Of a DNA stretch of 64,000 nucleotides, positions 52,986 to 64,000 are shown piece after piece. The DNA lies in NCBI GenBank assembly GCA_019722365.1, contig JADFUC010000533.1:186001-250000 (forward strand), given 5' to 3'. Source of the DNA: Lithospermum erythrorhizon. Its lineage: Eukaryota; Streptophyta; Magnoliopsida; Boraginales; Boraginaceae. A model generated the notes under the pieces. It was given only the letters and a program-made list of their open reading frames with translations, did not search any database and had not been told where the DNA came from. Both the position numbers and the translations under genes were made by a program. Within the stretch, counting starts at the first letter, position 1; each line of letters starts with the position of its first letter.

Positions 52986-53959
52986 GTTATTTAATAGCGT
53001 TTAAAATTTATTCATACAATGATACACTCAATAATTCAGTAGATGATGTTGATGACTCAATAGTCCAGAAGTATCTCTGGCCCAGTTTCTTTATAACGGC
53101 GCCTTGCTCAATTCACAACGAGCTTTCAGAATCAGAAGACTTACTCTAACCGTCATTGGGCCAAGCACTCGCGTATTCGTTTGTAATATTAAATATATGT
53201 AATCCTACTCTTTTCATAACTACTAAAAAAAAATCAGTAGATGTAAATCACAACATTCCAATTATTTTATGTTGTGTCGTATATCGATCCATGGAATTAT
53301 TCGATTATTGTTTTTTTTTAATATTTAGCGATGATATTTTGCTAACTATTACAGCCTAATAATGCTAACTAATATACAGCTAGATATCAATACAAATTAT
53401 TACAAGAAGACAAATATATCTTCACCGCGACTCCTAAATCCTGCGACCTCTTTGATCAAGACTAAAAAATAATGTCACTGCATCTGGAATCATGCTGGGT
53501 AACAGTCAGAAAGTCGTTGAATACTTGCCCGAAAGAAATAATTTTTAAAAACTCTTTGTTATTATTGGTATATGGATAGATTTTTTTTTTTTTAATTAAC
53601 GATGAAGCGTTAGTGTCAGCTACAAATAAAAATGTAATATATTCCACAAGAAATAACCCAAACCTTCTCGAAAGCGTCAATCGCATACCAATTTATTTCA
53701 TTTGGAATATCTAGATATAATGATGGATTAATTAACAAATACGTCGGTTGTTTGTTGAAAAAAACTTGATTATATAGACTTGGTTGGAAGGATTATTGTA
53801 ATATAAAAAGTTGATATTTCATGTCCTTCAATCATGCAGTGTTTATGCATTACTTTTAACTTAAAACGTGCCCGCAGCTGAAGTATTTTTCCTTAACTAC
53901 CTAACAAGTTTCTCCTGCACTAAAAAGGCTTCATTCTATTTCTGCTTTCAATTTCGACC
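52986..53959. other. Upstream region of the first PUP gene
   Basis: No gene seen. The last about 70 bases (from about 53890) match the region just upstream of the second PUP gene, so a proximal promoter or leader is shared between the duplicates. Confidence 0.5.
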
Positions 53960-55356
53960 ATGGTGGAAACTCAAGCTTTGCCATCTTATGTTGTTGGTGA
54001 GTGAATCCTTCTTTGTTTAGTTTCAATTAAGCTCTTTACTCTTTGCCTTCAAACTTATTAGGCAATATACGTATATAGTAGTATATGTTGTAATTACGTT
54101 TTTAGCAAAATATATGTCTCACCCCATTAGGTCAATTTATGTGATGTATATAACTTATAGTACTCCGTAGTAATTATCATTCAATAGAGTTTGTTAGTTC
54201 ATATTGTTTCTACAAAACTCAACTGATTTTTTTTAATATGTATCAAACAGATGAGGAATCAAAAGCAGGAAAAACAACCGAATTTTCGGTTCTTGATGAT
54301 CAAACAACATGTTCTTGGCTAAAACAATACAAATGGTGGGTTGAAATGACTATTTATACCCTCTTTGTTGTATGTGGTAGTGCCATAGCTACACTTCTAG
54401 GAAGATTGTATTATGCAGAAGGTGGAAAGAGTAAATGGATGGGTTCACTAGTGCAAACTGCTGGTTTCCCTGTTGTGTTACCTTTGTTCTTCATCTCATC
54501 AAGCAAGAATCAAAATCAAGAATCTGGCACAAACCTACCATCTCCCCTCATCTTGGCCTCTATTTATGCCTCTCTTGGATTGTTTATAGCTTTCAATTGT
54601 GTGTTGTACTCAATAGGCCTAATGTACCTTCCAGTTTCAACTTTTTCTGTGATTTGTGCAAGCCAATTGGGGTTCAACGCCCTGTTCTCATATTTCCTCA
54701 ATGGACAAAACTTCACTCCTTATATACTAAACTCAATTGTCCTCCTAACCATCTCATCCATACTTCTTGTTTTCCAACACAATTCGGGGGACTCTGTTGG
54801 AGCTTCTAAGAAGAATTATGTGATCGGATTCTTGTGCACTGTCGTCGCTTCTGCTAGCTATTCTCTTATGCTTTCCTTCACACAGCTTGCGTTTCAGAAG
54901 GTTATAAAGAACAAAAGTTTCAGAGTAATACTAGACATGGTGTTCTATGAAAATCTAGTTGCCACAGGTGCCATCTTGATTGGACTTTTCGCGAGTGGCG
55001 AATGGAGTGATTTAGCTAAAGAGAATAAGGACTACAGATTGGGAAATGTAGGTTATGTGATGACATTGGTGTGGACTGCAGTTTCTTGGCAGGCTTTCTC
55101 GGTTGGCTGCATCGGTCTAGTCTTCAAGGTTTCTGCTCTTTTCTCAAATGTTATCGGTATGTTGAGTTTGCCTGTGGCTCCAGTTGCAGCTGTGATCATT
55201 TTCCATGATAAGATGGATGGTGTGAAGGTGATATCTATGGTTTTGGCAGTTTGGGGTTTTGCATCATACATCTATCAGCATTATCTTGATGACAAAATCA
55301 AGACTGAAGAGAAGAAAATCACCAATGATATTTCTCTGGTTGAAGAGATTCATTAG
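53960..55356 (+). CDS. PUP: Purine permease (PUP family), first copy
   Basis: Exon 1 is 53960-53996 (starts MVETQALPSYVV) and exon 2 is 54251-55356, joined through a GT/AG intron that restores an Asp codon. The total is 380 aa, normal for PUPs. About ten hydrophobic segments follow a short hydrophilic start. Family-typical stretches include LLGRLYYAEGGKSKWM and TAGFPVVLPLFF near the N-terminal third, STFSVICASQLGFNALFSYF in the middle, and VWGFASYIYQHYLD near the end. PUPs are drug/metabolite-superfamily transporters taking up adenine, cytokinins and related bases across the plasma membrane or tonoplast. The ATG at 54238 would skip exon 1; the spliced start is preferred because it is conserved in the neighbouring copy. 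Confidence 0.93.
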
Positions 55357-57603
55357 CATAAAACTGTTAAAAAGTATATGCTCTATGAATTTGATTTGAT
55401 GTCAGTTCTATATATTGAGAAGGGTATGAACAATATGTTTTATTTTTTATCAAACCTACTTTCTGAAAATATTTCCTTTTCCAACAACTTTCTCATCCCA
55501 TCATCTCTTTATAGTAAAATATTGGTTGAATTGACACCTTGTAGGGGACTATAAGCACACCCAAAGAACCCAAAGAGTATTAAGAAACAGTAAAATGATT
55601 ATTTTACTCCTAAATGAAACTTCCTCAAACACAACATTTATAAATAGGAAGGGCTAAATAATAATTTCATTACACAAAAAAATATTATTTGAAGTGTGCT
55701 TATAGCATCCATGCTTTGTCTATCCATATGTTTCTGTGTAAAAACTCACATGCTCAAAGATTGTAAAAGTATAAGTGAGTTTATAAGGTTCCAAACGTAC
55801 CGACACTACCCTACCCACAAAAGATATATATCTCTAATCGTTAAAATTCAATTTGTTTTTAGCTTTACAAGCTGTACAAATCGATCCTGCAACCGCTACC
55901 CGCCGATACGCAGCCAAAAAACCACTGACCGGTTTTCTGGGGCTTGACCTCGAGTTCAAAGTTGCTTCGACATCCAAAACAACAAGGGTGAATTATCTCG
56001 ATTTCGATAAAAGCCAGATACAAATTGATTGTGATTTTCTACGAGCTCCACAAATTGTTCGAACTATAGTTTCTTAATTAATTTTGGGAACAAACCTGCA
56101 AGCCCGCCAAGAACCGAATCCAGTTATACATACACCAAAACAGTAATTGTTTGGGGTGAAATGACTATTTTGCCCCCCTATTTGTAAGTCTGGTAGTTAC
56201 ATAAATTACGCCCGGTGCAGAAAATAAATATTTCAAAGACTCAAAAAACACTATTCGTAAGTGTGTATATTGGACTCTCAAAACCAAGCTATTAAACATT
56301 AATTTCAAAATAAATCGAACCGTGGTTTGAATTGATGATTTGGATTGTAAATAATTAGTTGAGAGGATTAGCTAATGCCTCCAACGACTTGTATGTCCTA
56401 AGCCGATTCTTATCAGAAATAAGGTAGGTTTTAAAAAATAAAAAATTAAAAAAATTAGTTAGATGTTTTTATGAAATCAGATTATTGATAAACCAAAAAT
56501 ATTACTTACTTTTCTTATTTATTTTATTATTTTGTGATTAATTATTGTTTTAGTTAATATTTCCTACAAATTACCTTTCAATCAATTTAATTGCTCTATT
56601 TTTATTAAATAAATACTCTGTAATAGTTAGTAAAAATAATATTTCCTTCATTCCAATTTACTTGAAGATGTAGCAAAAAAATTTATTTTATTTTTACTTG
56701 ATCATATAGCATTTTAACGCACTATTCGATCTTTCTATTTTTATTCCCACAAAAAGATTTCCTTTATTTATTGATCAACTAAAAGATTTCGACAAAGATT
56801 TCAGCAGATATATTAAGAATATTATTCAACTCCTAATAAAATATTTCAGACTTTTTATCTTCATGATCAAATAAATCAAATGTAGCGAATATACTGCATC
56901 TCTATGACCGACACTTGCACGTCGCAAAACTGGGGAATTATTACGGTTACTTTCCAAGACCAAGACAGTACTTATACCAATTAATATCATTGATCCGACT
57001 TGGCCATTAACGCGATCCATTGCCTGCGATTAAACGAGGCTGCATCGCTCTTTCATATAAAAGTAAGGGTAATTTAGTAATTTCACCCATTATTTTTATT
57101 AAAAAATTCCAAATTTCCCACCAGTTTTCTTATCATCTTGTATAGGAGCAGTGTGAAATTACGATTATACCCTCATGTAAGCAAGCTGCTTACTTTGATA
57201 GTGTAAGCACGTAAATTGCTCTCCGCAAACTATACTCAACAAAACTCGTACACTTAATATTTTTAAAATAATTCTATTCATCATATAGAAATGACAATAT
57301 AGCTTCATATTCAACCTTCCCGGGCGATTTAATTTCTACAGCCTTCTTCAATACATACATAGAACTGACAATCAACTCAAATTCATAGAGTATATATAGT
57401 ATTATGAATGGATCGAGTAATCCAATACCCGACTCAAAATATTTGACTCAAAACCTATTCAAATTTTTATTAAGTTAGATTTGAATACGATCTCTTGATC
57501 GATACCCCAAACAACTGATAATTATCCGACTCGATAATATGGTTATCGAACCGAATAACCCATACTCGCTAAAACTCAACTCACTAATATATTATTGGCA
57601 ATT
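55357..57603. other. Spacer between the convergent PUP genes
   Basis: No gene is supported. A plus-strand ORF at 55853-56077 (75 codons, GC-richer) matches no family I recognise and may be a captured fragment. A MULE-like pair of inverted ends is listed separately. Confidence 0.45.
56150..57092. mobile_element. Candidate non-autonomous MULE-like element
   Basis: The left end ggggtgaaatgactattttg (from about 56152) resembles the reverse complement of the right end, gggtgaaattactaaattac (about 57070-57092). Ends of this kind are common in plant MULEs. No transposase lies inside and no target duplication was checked. Confidence 0.35.
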
Positions 57604-58872
57604 TTATGCTAATGAACCTTTTTCAACCAGAGAAATATCATTAGTGATTTTCTTCTCATCAGTCTTCATTTTCTCATCAAGATAATGTTGATAGATATAT
57701 GATGCAAAACCCCAAACTGCCAAAACCATAGACATCACTTTCACACCATCCATCTTATCATGGAAAATGAACACAGCTGCAACTGGAGCCACAGGCAAAC
57801 TAAACATAGCAATAACATTTGTGAAGAGAGCTGAAACCTTGAAAATCAGACCAATGCAACCAACTGATACTGCCTGCCAAGCAACTGCTGTCCACAACAA
57901 TGTCATCACATAACCCACATTTCCCAATCTATAATCCTTATTCTCTCTACCCAATTCACTCCATTCGCCACTAGCGAAAAGCCCGATTAAGATGAAACTT
58001 GTTGCAACTAGATTTTCATAGAATGTCAAGTCTAGTATTGCTCTGAAGCTTTGTTTCTTGATAACCTTCCGGCACACGAGCTGTGTGATTGCAAGCAAAA
58101 GGGCACAGCTAATGGCTGAGACGACAGTGCACAAGAATCCAATCATGTAATTCTTCTTAGAAGCTCCAACGGAGTCTCCGGAATCGTGTTGGAAAACAAG
58201 AAGTATGGAAGAGATGGTTAGGAGGACAATTGAGTTTAGTATATAAGGAGTGAAGTTTTGTCCGCTGAGGAAATATGAGAACAAGGCATTGAACCCCAAT
58301 TGGCTTGCACAAATCACAGCAAATGTTGAAACTGGAAGGTACATAAGGCCTATTGAGTACAACATGCAAATGCAAGCGATAAACAAGCCAAGAGAGGCAT
58401 ATATAGAGGCCAAGATGAGGGGAGATGGTTGGTTTGTGCCAGATTCTTGATGTTGGTATTTGTTTGATGAGATGAAGAACAAAGGTAACAGAATAGGGAA
58501 TCCAGCTGTTTGCACTAGTGATCCCATCCATTTGCTCTTTCCACCTTCTGCATAATATAATCTTCCTAGAAGCGTAGCTATGGCACAACCACATACAACA
58601 AAGAGTGTATAAATGGCCATTTCAACCCACCATTTGTATCGTTTTAACCAAGAACATGATTTTTGATCACCTAGAACGGTGGATTCTGTTGCCTTTGATG
58701 CTTTTGATTCATGATCTGTTGAATACATATGAAAATCAGTTGAGTTTGAACATAGGGAATACATTAACATTTGTATCGTTCGAAGGCAGAGAGTATAGAG
58801 CTTAAATTAAGCTAAACAAAGAAGGATTCACTCACCAACAATATGAGACGACAAAGCTTGAGTTTCCACCAT
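57604..58872 (-). CDS. PUP: Purine permease (PUP family), second copy, inverted
   Basis: Minus-strand exon 1 is 58836-58872 (starts MVETQALSSHIV) and exon 2 is 57604-58715. The intron position and phase are identical to the first copy. The product is 382 aa with the same ten-segment transporter layout: RLYYAEGGKSKWMGSLVQTA, the STFAVICASQLGFNALFSYF stretch, and VWGFASYIYQHYLD near the end. It is very similar to the first copy throughout. The C-terminus differs: a one-base change of frame replaces EEIH with EKGSLA. The two genes face each other tail to tail, an inverted duplication. Homology ends just past the stop codons. Substrate (purine base, cytokinin or alkaloid) cannot be told from sequence alone. 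Confidence 0.93.
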
Positions 58873-60154
58873 GGTCGAAATTAAAATCAGAAATAGGATG
58901 AAGCTTTTTTAATGCAGGAGAAACTTGTTAAATAGTTGAGGAAAAATACTGTTGAAAATTGAAGCATATTTTTGGCCGAACTAAAGCGGTGAATATTTGC
59001 ACAACGCCCTAACGTCGTGGGGCCCTTTAAGAACGAGGCTCAACTCGAAAAGAAGAAAAGCTATTTTAACAGCTCTTTGAGGGTGTAGTTAATGAGACTG
59101 AATTAATTGAAGTAGATTCACGATCCCGGTTGAAGTGACTTTTGAACTTTTTTAGGGGTTAGAACGTTAGGTAGGTTTTGACTTTTATTACATAAATAGG
59201 AAATTTATTTGCTTTATGATTTGATTATCACAAAAACCTGATATGACATATAATTATCATAGAAACAATATTAGAGCTTTAATACCGAGAAGAACTTAGA
59301 GAGTTTATCTTTGTTGCTTGATAGGAGAACTTTGTTGTTGAGATTTACTAGGTGATAAAATGTTGGCCAGATGAAGCCAGTGATAGAGAGCATAATAATC
59401 TTGACGGTTTATAATGGATTCTACTTGACAGTAACAGGACATTACCTTTCACATTGAAGGGGAGGCATGTATAAATCTTTGTATCTGTTTAATTTCCATA
59501 CTTAAAGTCTATCGTTAACTTGTTAATTCTTTGAAGCTCAAGTATTAAGTAATTTAAGAACAATCACAAACAAATACGTCAGTTCGTGTACTTTTAAGTT
59601 GAAAGACTACACTGCATGAGTGAAGGACATAAAGGTGTCGACATTATATAATACAATAATTCTTTGAATTAAATAACACAAATATTTTAAGGTAGTGCCA
59701 CTTTAACACAATTACAGGATTTATCATGAAATTAAGTAGCATGAAATCTTATTTATGTCGGAGAATCTGATTGCAAAACTTGAAATTTAAATTAGGTACC
59801 TGCGATTAGTAATGGTCAGCTATGACTGGAGGAGCCAGATAAGTCATGGCCTACTGGCTATTAGTCGCAGGAATAGGATTCTGAGACTTCATTATCGTGA
59901 GCAAAACCAACCCAACGTTAAGCACTTTGACAACTTTCTGACCTAAGAGATGATCAAAGACAATGCTGTGGATGATCTGATAATTTCTGAATTTACATTT
60001 TTTGAGACCCACAGGCTCTATCTATGTTTTGATAGTGTTACGTTTGATTAGGCTGAAAGCCAAAGTGAAGAGAATTGTTATAGAACAAAAGAGCACTGCG
60101 TCGGAGGCTGGTGGGCTTGTAAATCACCGTCAAATCCCGATCTTACTGGCGCCT
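58873..60154. other. Upstream region of the second PUP gene
   Basis: The first about 70 bases match the upstream region of the first PUP gene. The rest has no counterpart there and no recognisable gene; it is part of extra sequence in the right arm of the duplication. Confidence 0.5.
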
Positions 60155-60225
60155 CCAAATTTGGCCGACGTCGGGACTTGGGTCGGGAGATGTAACTCCC
60201 GACCTATCTCCCGACCTACACAGCA
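60155..60225. repeat. gtcgggac/cccgacct repeat
   Basis: Contains gtcgggacttgggtcggga and two tcccgacct words. It resembles 250-360 and 28555-28690. Confidence 0.6.
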
Positions 60226-60450
60226 AAACAGAGCAAAAGACTTCAGGGCACAATATTCAACATATAGATAATAGAAGTTCTATAAAACATTAAAGATAGT
60301 CATTGGCCCTACATTGCCTTCATAATTAAATTTTAGCAAAACAAAACAAAAGACTTCTCAAGGCACAATATTCAACATATAGATAATAGAAGTTCTATAA
60401 AACATTAAAGATAGTCATTGGCCCTACATTGCCTTCATAATTAAATTTTA
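60222..60450. repeat. 114-bp tandem duplication, nearly perfect
   Basis: The unit 60222-60335 recurs at 60335-60450. It runs from agcaaaaca to aattaaatttta with only a few changes near the start (agggcac against tcaaggcac). Confidence 0.9.
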
Positions 60451-61440
60451 TGGAAACTCAAGATTTACAAGTTTTTTGAAAATGAAAACGTTGTAAATTA
60501 TTAAAACATCTGATATTGGTAGGGTGCATCAAATGGAGTCTATGATTCATGAAAATTTTACATTAAATTATGCATCGATCCTTAAGTATTGCTTGATGCT
60601 TTGGGAAATACGTCACGTTCGCGTTGTATAAAGAATTCAACAGTAATGGTAACATTGTCTTTTAAACATCTTCTAGCATGATTCTTAATCAACAACATTC
60701 CATTGAAGAATGTCTCCCCAAAGCTTTTATTTGAAATTGAATGGTTTTGGTCTTTATTCAAATTTGATAAGGATTATCTAGAGAATGGATTCGAAAAGTT
60801 GAAAACTTCGAACCATGGTCAATTTTGAAACTGTTCTTGATTCTTACGGAAATAGACCATTGGTCTCTTGCAGAATTGGAATGAAAATAATCCCAATAGG
60901 CATTGAGCTTGATCCAGCCTAGAGTTATATCACCAAAATAGTGATTATTTCTAATCCGATTCGTGAAGCTGGTCTTATTGACAAGAGTGCAAGTCTGGAA
61001 GGATTTGTTGTTAAACATAAGAGTTCTAAAGACTCACATACCAAAAAGATAAATTTTAAATTTTGACATGACTTTTAACATGATAATTTTAGTTAAAATT
61101 AAAATTATATATATATGCCAACTAAGACTATAAAATTTATTAATTTTGATCACTAAAATTAAATTTGATATTTATAATTTAAATAAGATTAATTTAATAT
61201 TAGGGTCTATTTTTTAGTTAATTAATCAGAGGCGGGTTGTACCATGCTTAAATTATTACTTCCAGGCAAGTATTCTACGCCTGACTGATCGAATAATTCG
61301 TTCAACAGATATATGACACTTGACATAAAATAATTGGATTGTTGTGATATACACCTACTGAATTATTGATTGTATTATTGAATCTATAGTAAGTTTTTAA
61401 GCACTACTTGTAACTTGCCTGACTGATTGTGTTAAACTAA
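60451..61440. other. Intergenic, no gene seen
   Basis: AT-rich sequence without a recognised gene, lying between the tandem duplication and the right arm of the PUP inverted repeat. Confidence 0.5.
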
Positions 61441-61640
61441 GCTACCAATGAAAAAGAAGCGTCGATAATGTGGTATAGAGGTCAATAATGAATGGCCAGA
61501 AAATTTTGCAATTGGGTTATCGGTAGACTCACTAGACTATAAGGTTCACGATTCACTTTCAGAATCTTTGTTTTTTTAGGGCAAGTTGTGAATTCATCCA
61601 AACCTTCACCATAACCATGTCATACTGTACTAAATTATTA
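61441..61640. repeat. Outer arm of the PUP inverted duplication, right
   Basis: Reverse complement of 52785-52985. It marks the outer edge of the duplicated segment on this side. Confidence 0.85.
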
Positions 61641-61979
61641 ATACCAGTAGCAACAAAAATGGAAAGGTATTGAGATGGATTGGATCCAAAAGATATTGGT
61701 TCAATTACGGAAAATAATATAGACACTGAAACAGTAAAAATAAAGAGCTTAATTTCTTATTGTACACTGTACTATTCGTAAATTTTAAATTATCACTGTC
61801 TTTAATATAGTTTGAGTTGTCATAAACTCTATTCAAATTTTATATTCTTTTCATTGTCAAGGTGTACTTGATCTGATGAAATTTTATTTAACAAAAAAAC
61901 AAATTCAAGTACACATAATAGACTTTAGGGCACTTGTTGAATGTAATTAAACTGTACATATTTTAATAATAACAAAATA

Positions 61980-62390
61980 TTAATTATAATTATATTATAA
62001 AATCCTCATCCCTGCTATCCCCCTCCCCCCTCCCCATCACCACCATCCCCGCCATCACCACCTCCGACCTCTCCACTGCCCAGGTAAATTCCCTCAAACC
62101 AAACATCCCACCTTTGTGTTTTACTCATAATAAAATAAGCAAACTCAAATCTAGTGGATTAAAACATTCTTATAGTATCTCAACTTGACTTAGAGAATGA
62201 AAGATCAATGGCCACCAGTGTAATAGTTCAAATTCAACCTCCACGGCCCCCACCGCCTGACATCCATGCCAACCAACAACCAAAAATTGCTCTTCCAAAG
62301 CGCCTCCAATCACATGACCATTTGCTTCCTTATACTTCAAGAGCGTGCAGCTTCTTGTGCATCGAGAGCAACAACGGCGTTGCTTGAAAT
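61980..62390. other. GC-richer block, possible captured gene fragment
   Basis: C-rich, coding-like sequence ends in gcccaggtaa (about 62080), which could be an exon edge. A second GC-richer patch lies at 62215-62390. Neither gives a long ORF or a family I recognise. Confidence 0.25.
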
Positions 62391-62559
62391 TACGAAACTA
62401 TTACTAATTTTATCCAAAATTAATAGCATCCAAGTCTTTCTATAATTTTGGTTATTATTAAAATAAGTATACATGTTTAGTTATATTCAAAAAGTATCCC
62501 AAAAGTCTATTATATGTGTAATTTCGAGTTTGCCCTTTTGCTAAAATAAAATTTCATCG

Positions 62560-62700
62560 GATGGAGGCAATTTGATAGTTAGGGGCAATTTAGCTTAGTT
62601 TAGAGGCGAGCTTGAAGCGATAATAGTATTGAGAGGCGATTTGAAGCTTACCTTTGATGAAATGCGTAGGACGATAAAAAATTAAGCCTAAAATATAATA
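62560..62700. repeat. Dispersed repeat with ggggcaattt words, second copy
   Basis: Shares several words in the same order with 24950-25080, including ggggcaattt, taatagtatt and aaattaagcc. Confidence 0.45.
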
Positions 62701-64000
62701 GGTTGGAAATGACTATTTACCCCCAAAGCAACTTCCTAAACCGCTCACATTTAAAAATAGGGGGAGGAGGCCGGGAATAAATTAATCGTTTCAATGTTAA
62801 AAGCTTAACATTTGGGGTGTGTATAACAACTAGTCTAATTATATTAGATTTAGGATCGATAGTTAGTTTTGTATACATAAGATATTATGATTTTAATATC
62901 ATGATAAAATATAAATTGATAAGTTATTAGTGAATGATTATTGTATGCATTCTGATTAGTATATAGGCCAACCAACTACCCAACCTAAATCTAATATAAT
63001 TGATTAGCTACGGTAATTGGCCCAATAACATATTTTGGATCCGTCCGAAAATGCTTAATATCTGTTCAGCTTGAAAACATAAAAATATATATAACTTTTG
63101 GCAATAAATGTCCGAAGCATCACCAACATTATACGAAACATAATTTTAAACATCTTGAGATTAGCACTTATCTGAAGTAAAATTAGATGGCGAGATATAC
63201 ATACGTCGATTTTTGTGACATTAAACTCTTCAACTCATACCAGAAGCACACGCCCTAAATTTACAATTTGTGAACTTTTCCGGATTTTCACCACCCAATT
63301 TGCGGAAGCTTTGAGATAGTCTTAGGTAACACATGATTGCTCATCACTAAAGTGTTTTAGTTTCTTTTTTTTAAAGCCTAACACCCAGCATTGAACCTTT
63401 GACCTTTACCATTATAACAAAATGAATATCAACCGTACATATATTCTCCGAAAGACTCTCATGTCAATATTTTATTTAAACCATATGATTCCAATATCAT
63501 TTCAACATTATCTACATTTCCTTTGTGCCATTATTATGTCTTCTATTCATCACAATGCTGATGTTTATTCCTACCTCCAGTCGAGTTACATTTGGATTCC
63601 TACTTAATTGTAGCTTATAGTTTAATTTGTTTTAAATGCCTTATTAGAAACGCAAGTGGAAAGCTTTACTGGTGATGAGTTGATTTCTATAAATTAAAGT
63701 AGTTCACTTACATGTACGTAATGTGACGATTTTGGCCTAAATAAACTAATCAAACTCAACCCATGACTATATAGAGTTACAAATCTGTTTGGAGTAGCGC
63801 ATTTTAATTTCACGTAAAATTTGTTAAATATAATTACGTAAAGTCTTGTCATGAATTCAACGAAATTTTTGTAATAATATTATCCTTCATACCGACTACA
63901 CCCATTTGATTTGAACATGTAAAGTCTCTTGCAGATCCTATCATTCTTTTCATCATCTAAAGTCTCTTGCAAATGGTAACATTTTTTTCATCATCTTGCA
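62701..64000. other. Window end, no gene seen
   Basis: AT-rich DNA. The 61-codon ORF at 63422-63607 has no recognisable feature. A short direct repeat, taaagtctcttgca, lies at the extreme right (about 63919 and 63959). Confidence 0.45.

Noticed and set aside
55853..56077. 75-codon plus-strand ORF between the PUP genes
   Set aside because: It has somewhat coding-like composition, but no family was recognised and the opposite strand is equally open, so it is not called as a gene.
1..64000. CRISPR array, bacterial operon or phage-type system
   Set aside because: Introns, LTR elements, MITEs and plant gene families show this is plant nuclear DNA. The repeat arrays have no CRISPR-like spacing or associated genes.

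Overview
This is plant nuclear DNA, almost certainly from a eudicot. It is AT-rich, has intron-split genes with GT/AG junctions, and is heavily loaded with transposons. The species cannot be named from the sequence. No tRNA, rRNA, CRISPR or bacterial-type feature was seen.

Layout. (1) 1-15.5 kb: a tandem pair of minus-strand FAD-dependent monooxygenase genes of the MO1/zeaxanthin-epoxidase-like class. Both are rebuilt here as 6 exons and 400 codons with identical exon lengths. Copy B (13160-15529) is compact. Copy A (5072-12253) carries about 4.4 kb of AT-rich, Helitron-like DNA in intron 1, an LTR-like insertion in intron 2, and, downstream, a probable solo LTR and an unclassified 4-kb insertion. 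(2) 16.9-19.1 kb: a broken glycosyltransferase-14 (GLCAT14/core-2-I-branching) gene with a Stowaway-type MITE in its intron. (3) 21.2-24 kb: a decayed Mutator-like (MULE) transposase lacking its DDE core. (4) 25.5-45.3 kb: a two-pore K+ channel (TPK). Its last coding piece, with the second EF-hand, lies 18.5 kb from the rest. The gap holds a decayed Ty1/copia element with a decayed Ty3/gypsy element nested in its gag on the opposite strand. (5) 45.3-53.9 kb: gene-free DNA with degenerate tandem repeats and a MITE. (6) 54-58.9 kb: two convergent purine permease (PUP) genes forming an inverted duplication whose outer homology reaches about 52.8 and 61.6 kb. (7) 58.9-64 kb: gene-poor DNA with a 114-bp tandem duplication and dispersed repeats.

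How the genes relate. The five intact or near-intact genes (two monooxygenases, TPK, two PUPs) are unrelated housekeeping or metabolic functions and form no pathway cluster. The two duplications are the main gene-level events: one tandem, one inverted. Comparing duplicate copies also lets the transposon insertions be located by their empty sites.

Most worth a second look: the 3975-bp insertion at 979-4953, with arrays of hairpin-forming units and a 48-nt coding minisatellite; and the exact 23-bp direct repeat at both edges of the TPK intron, which leaves no canonical splice pair that restores the reading frame.
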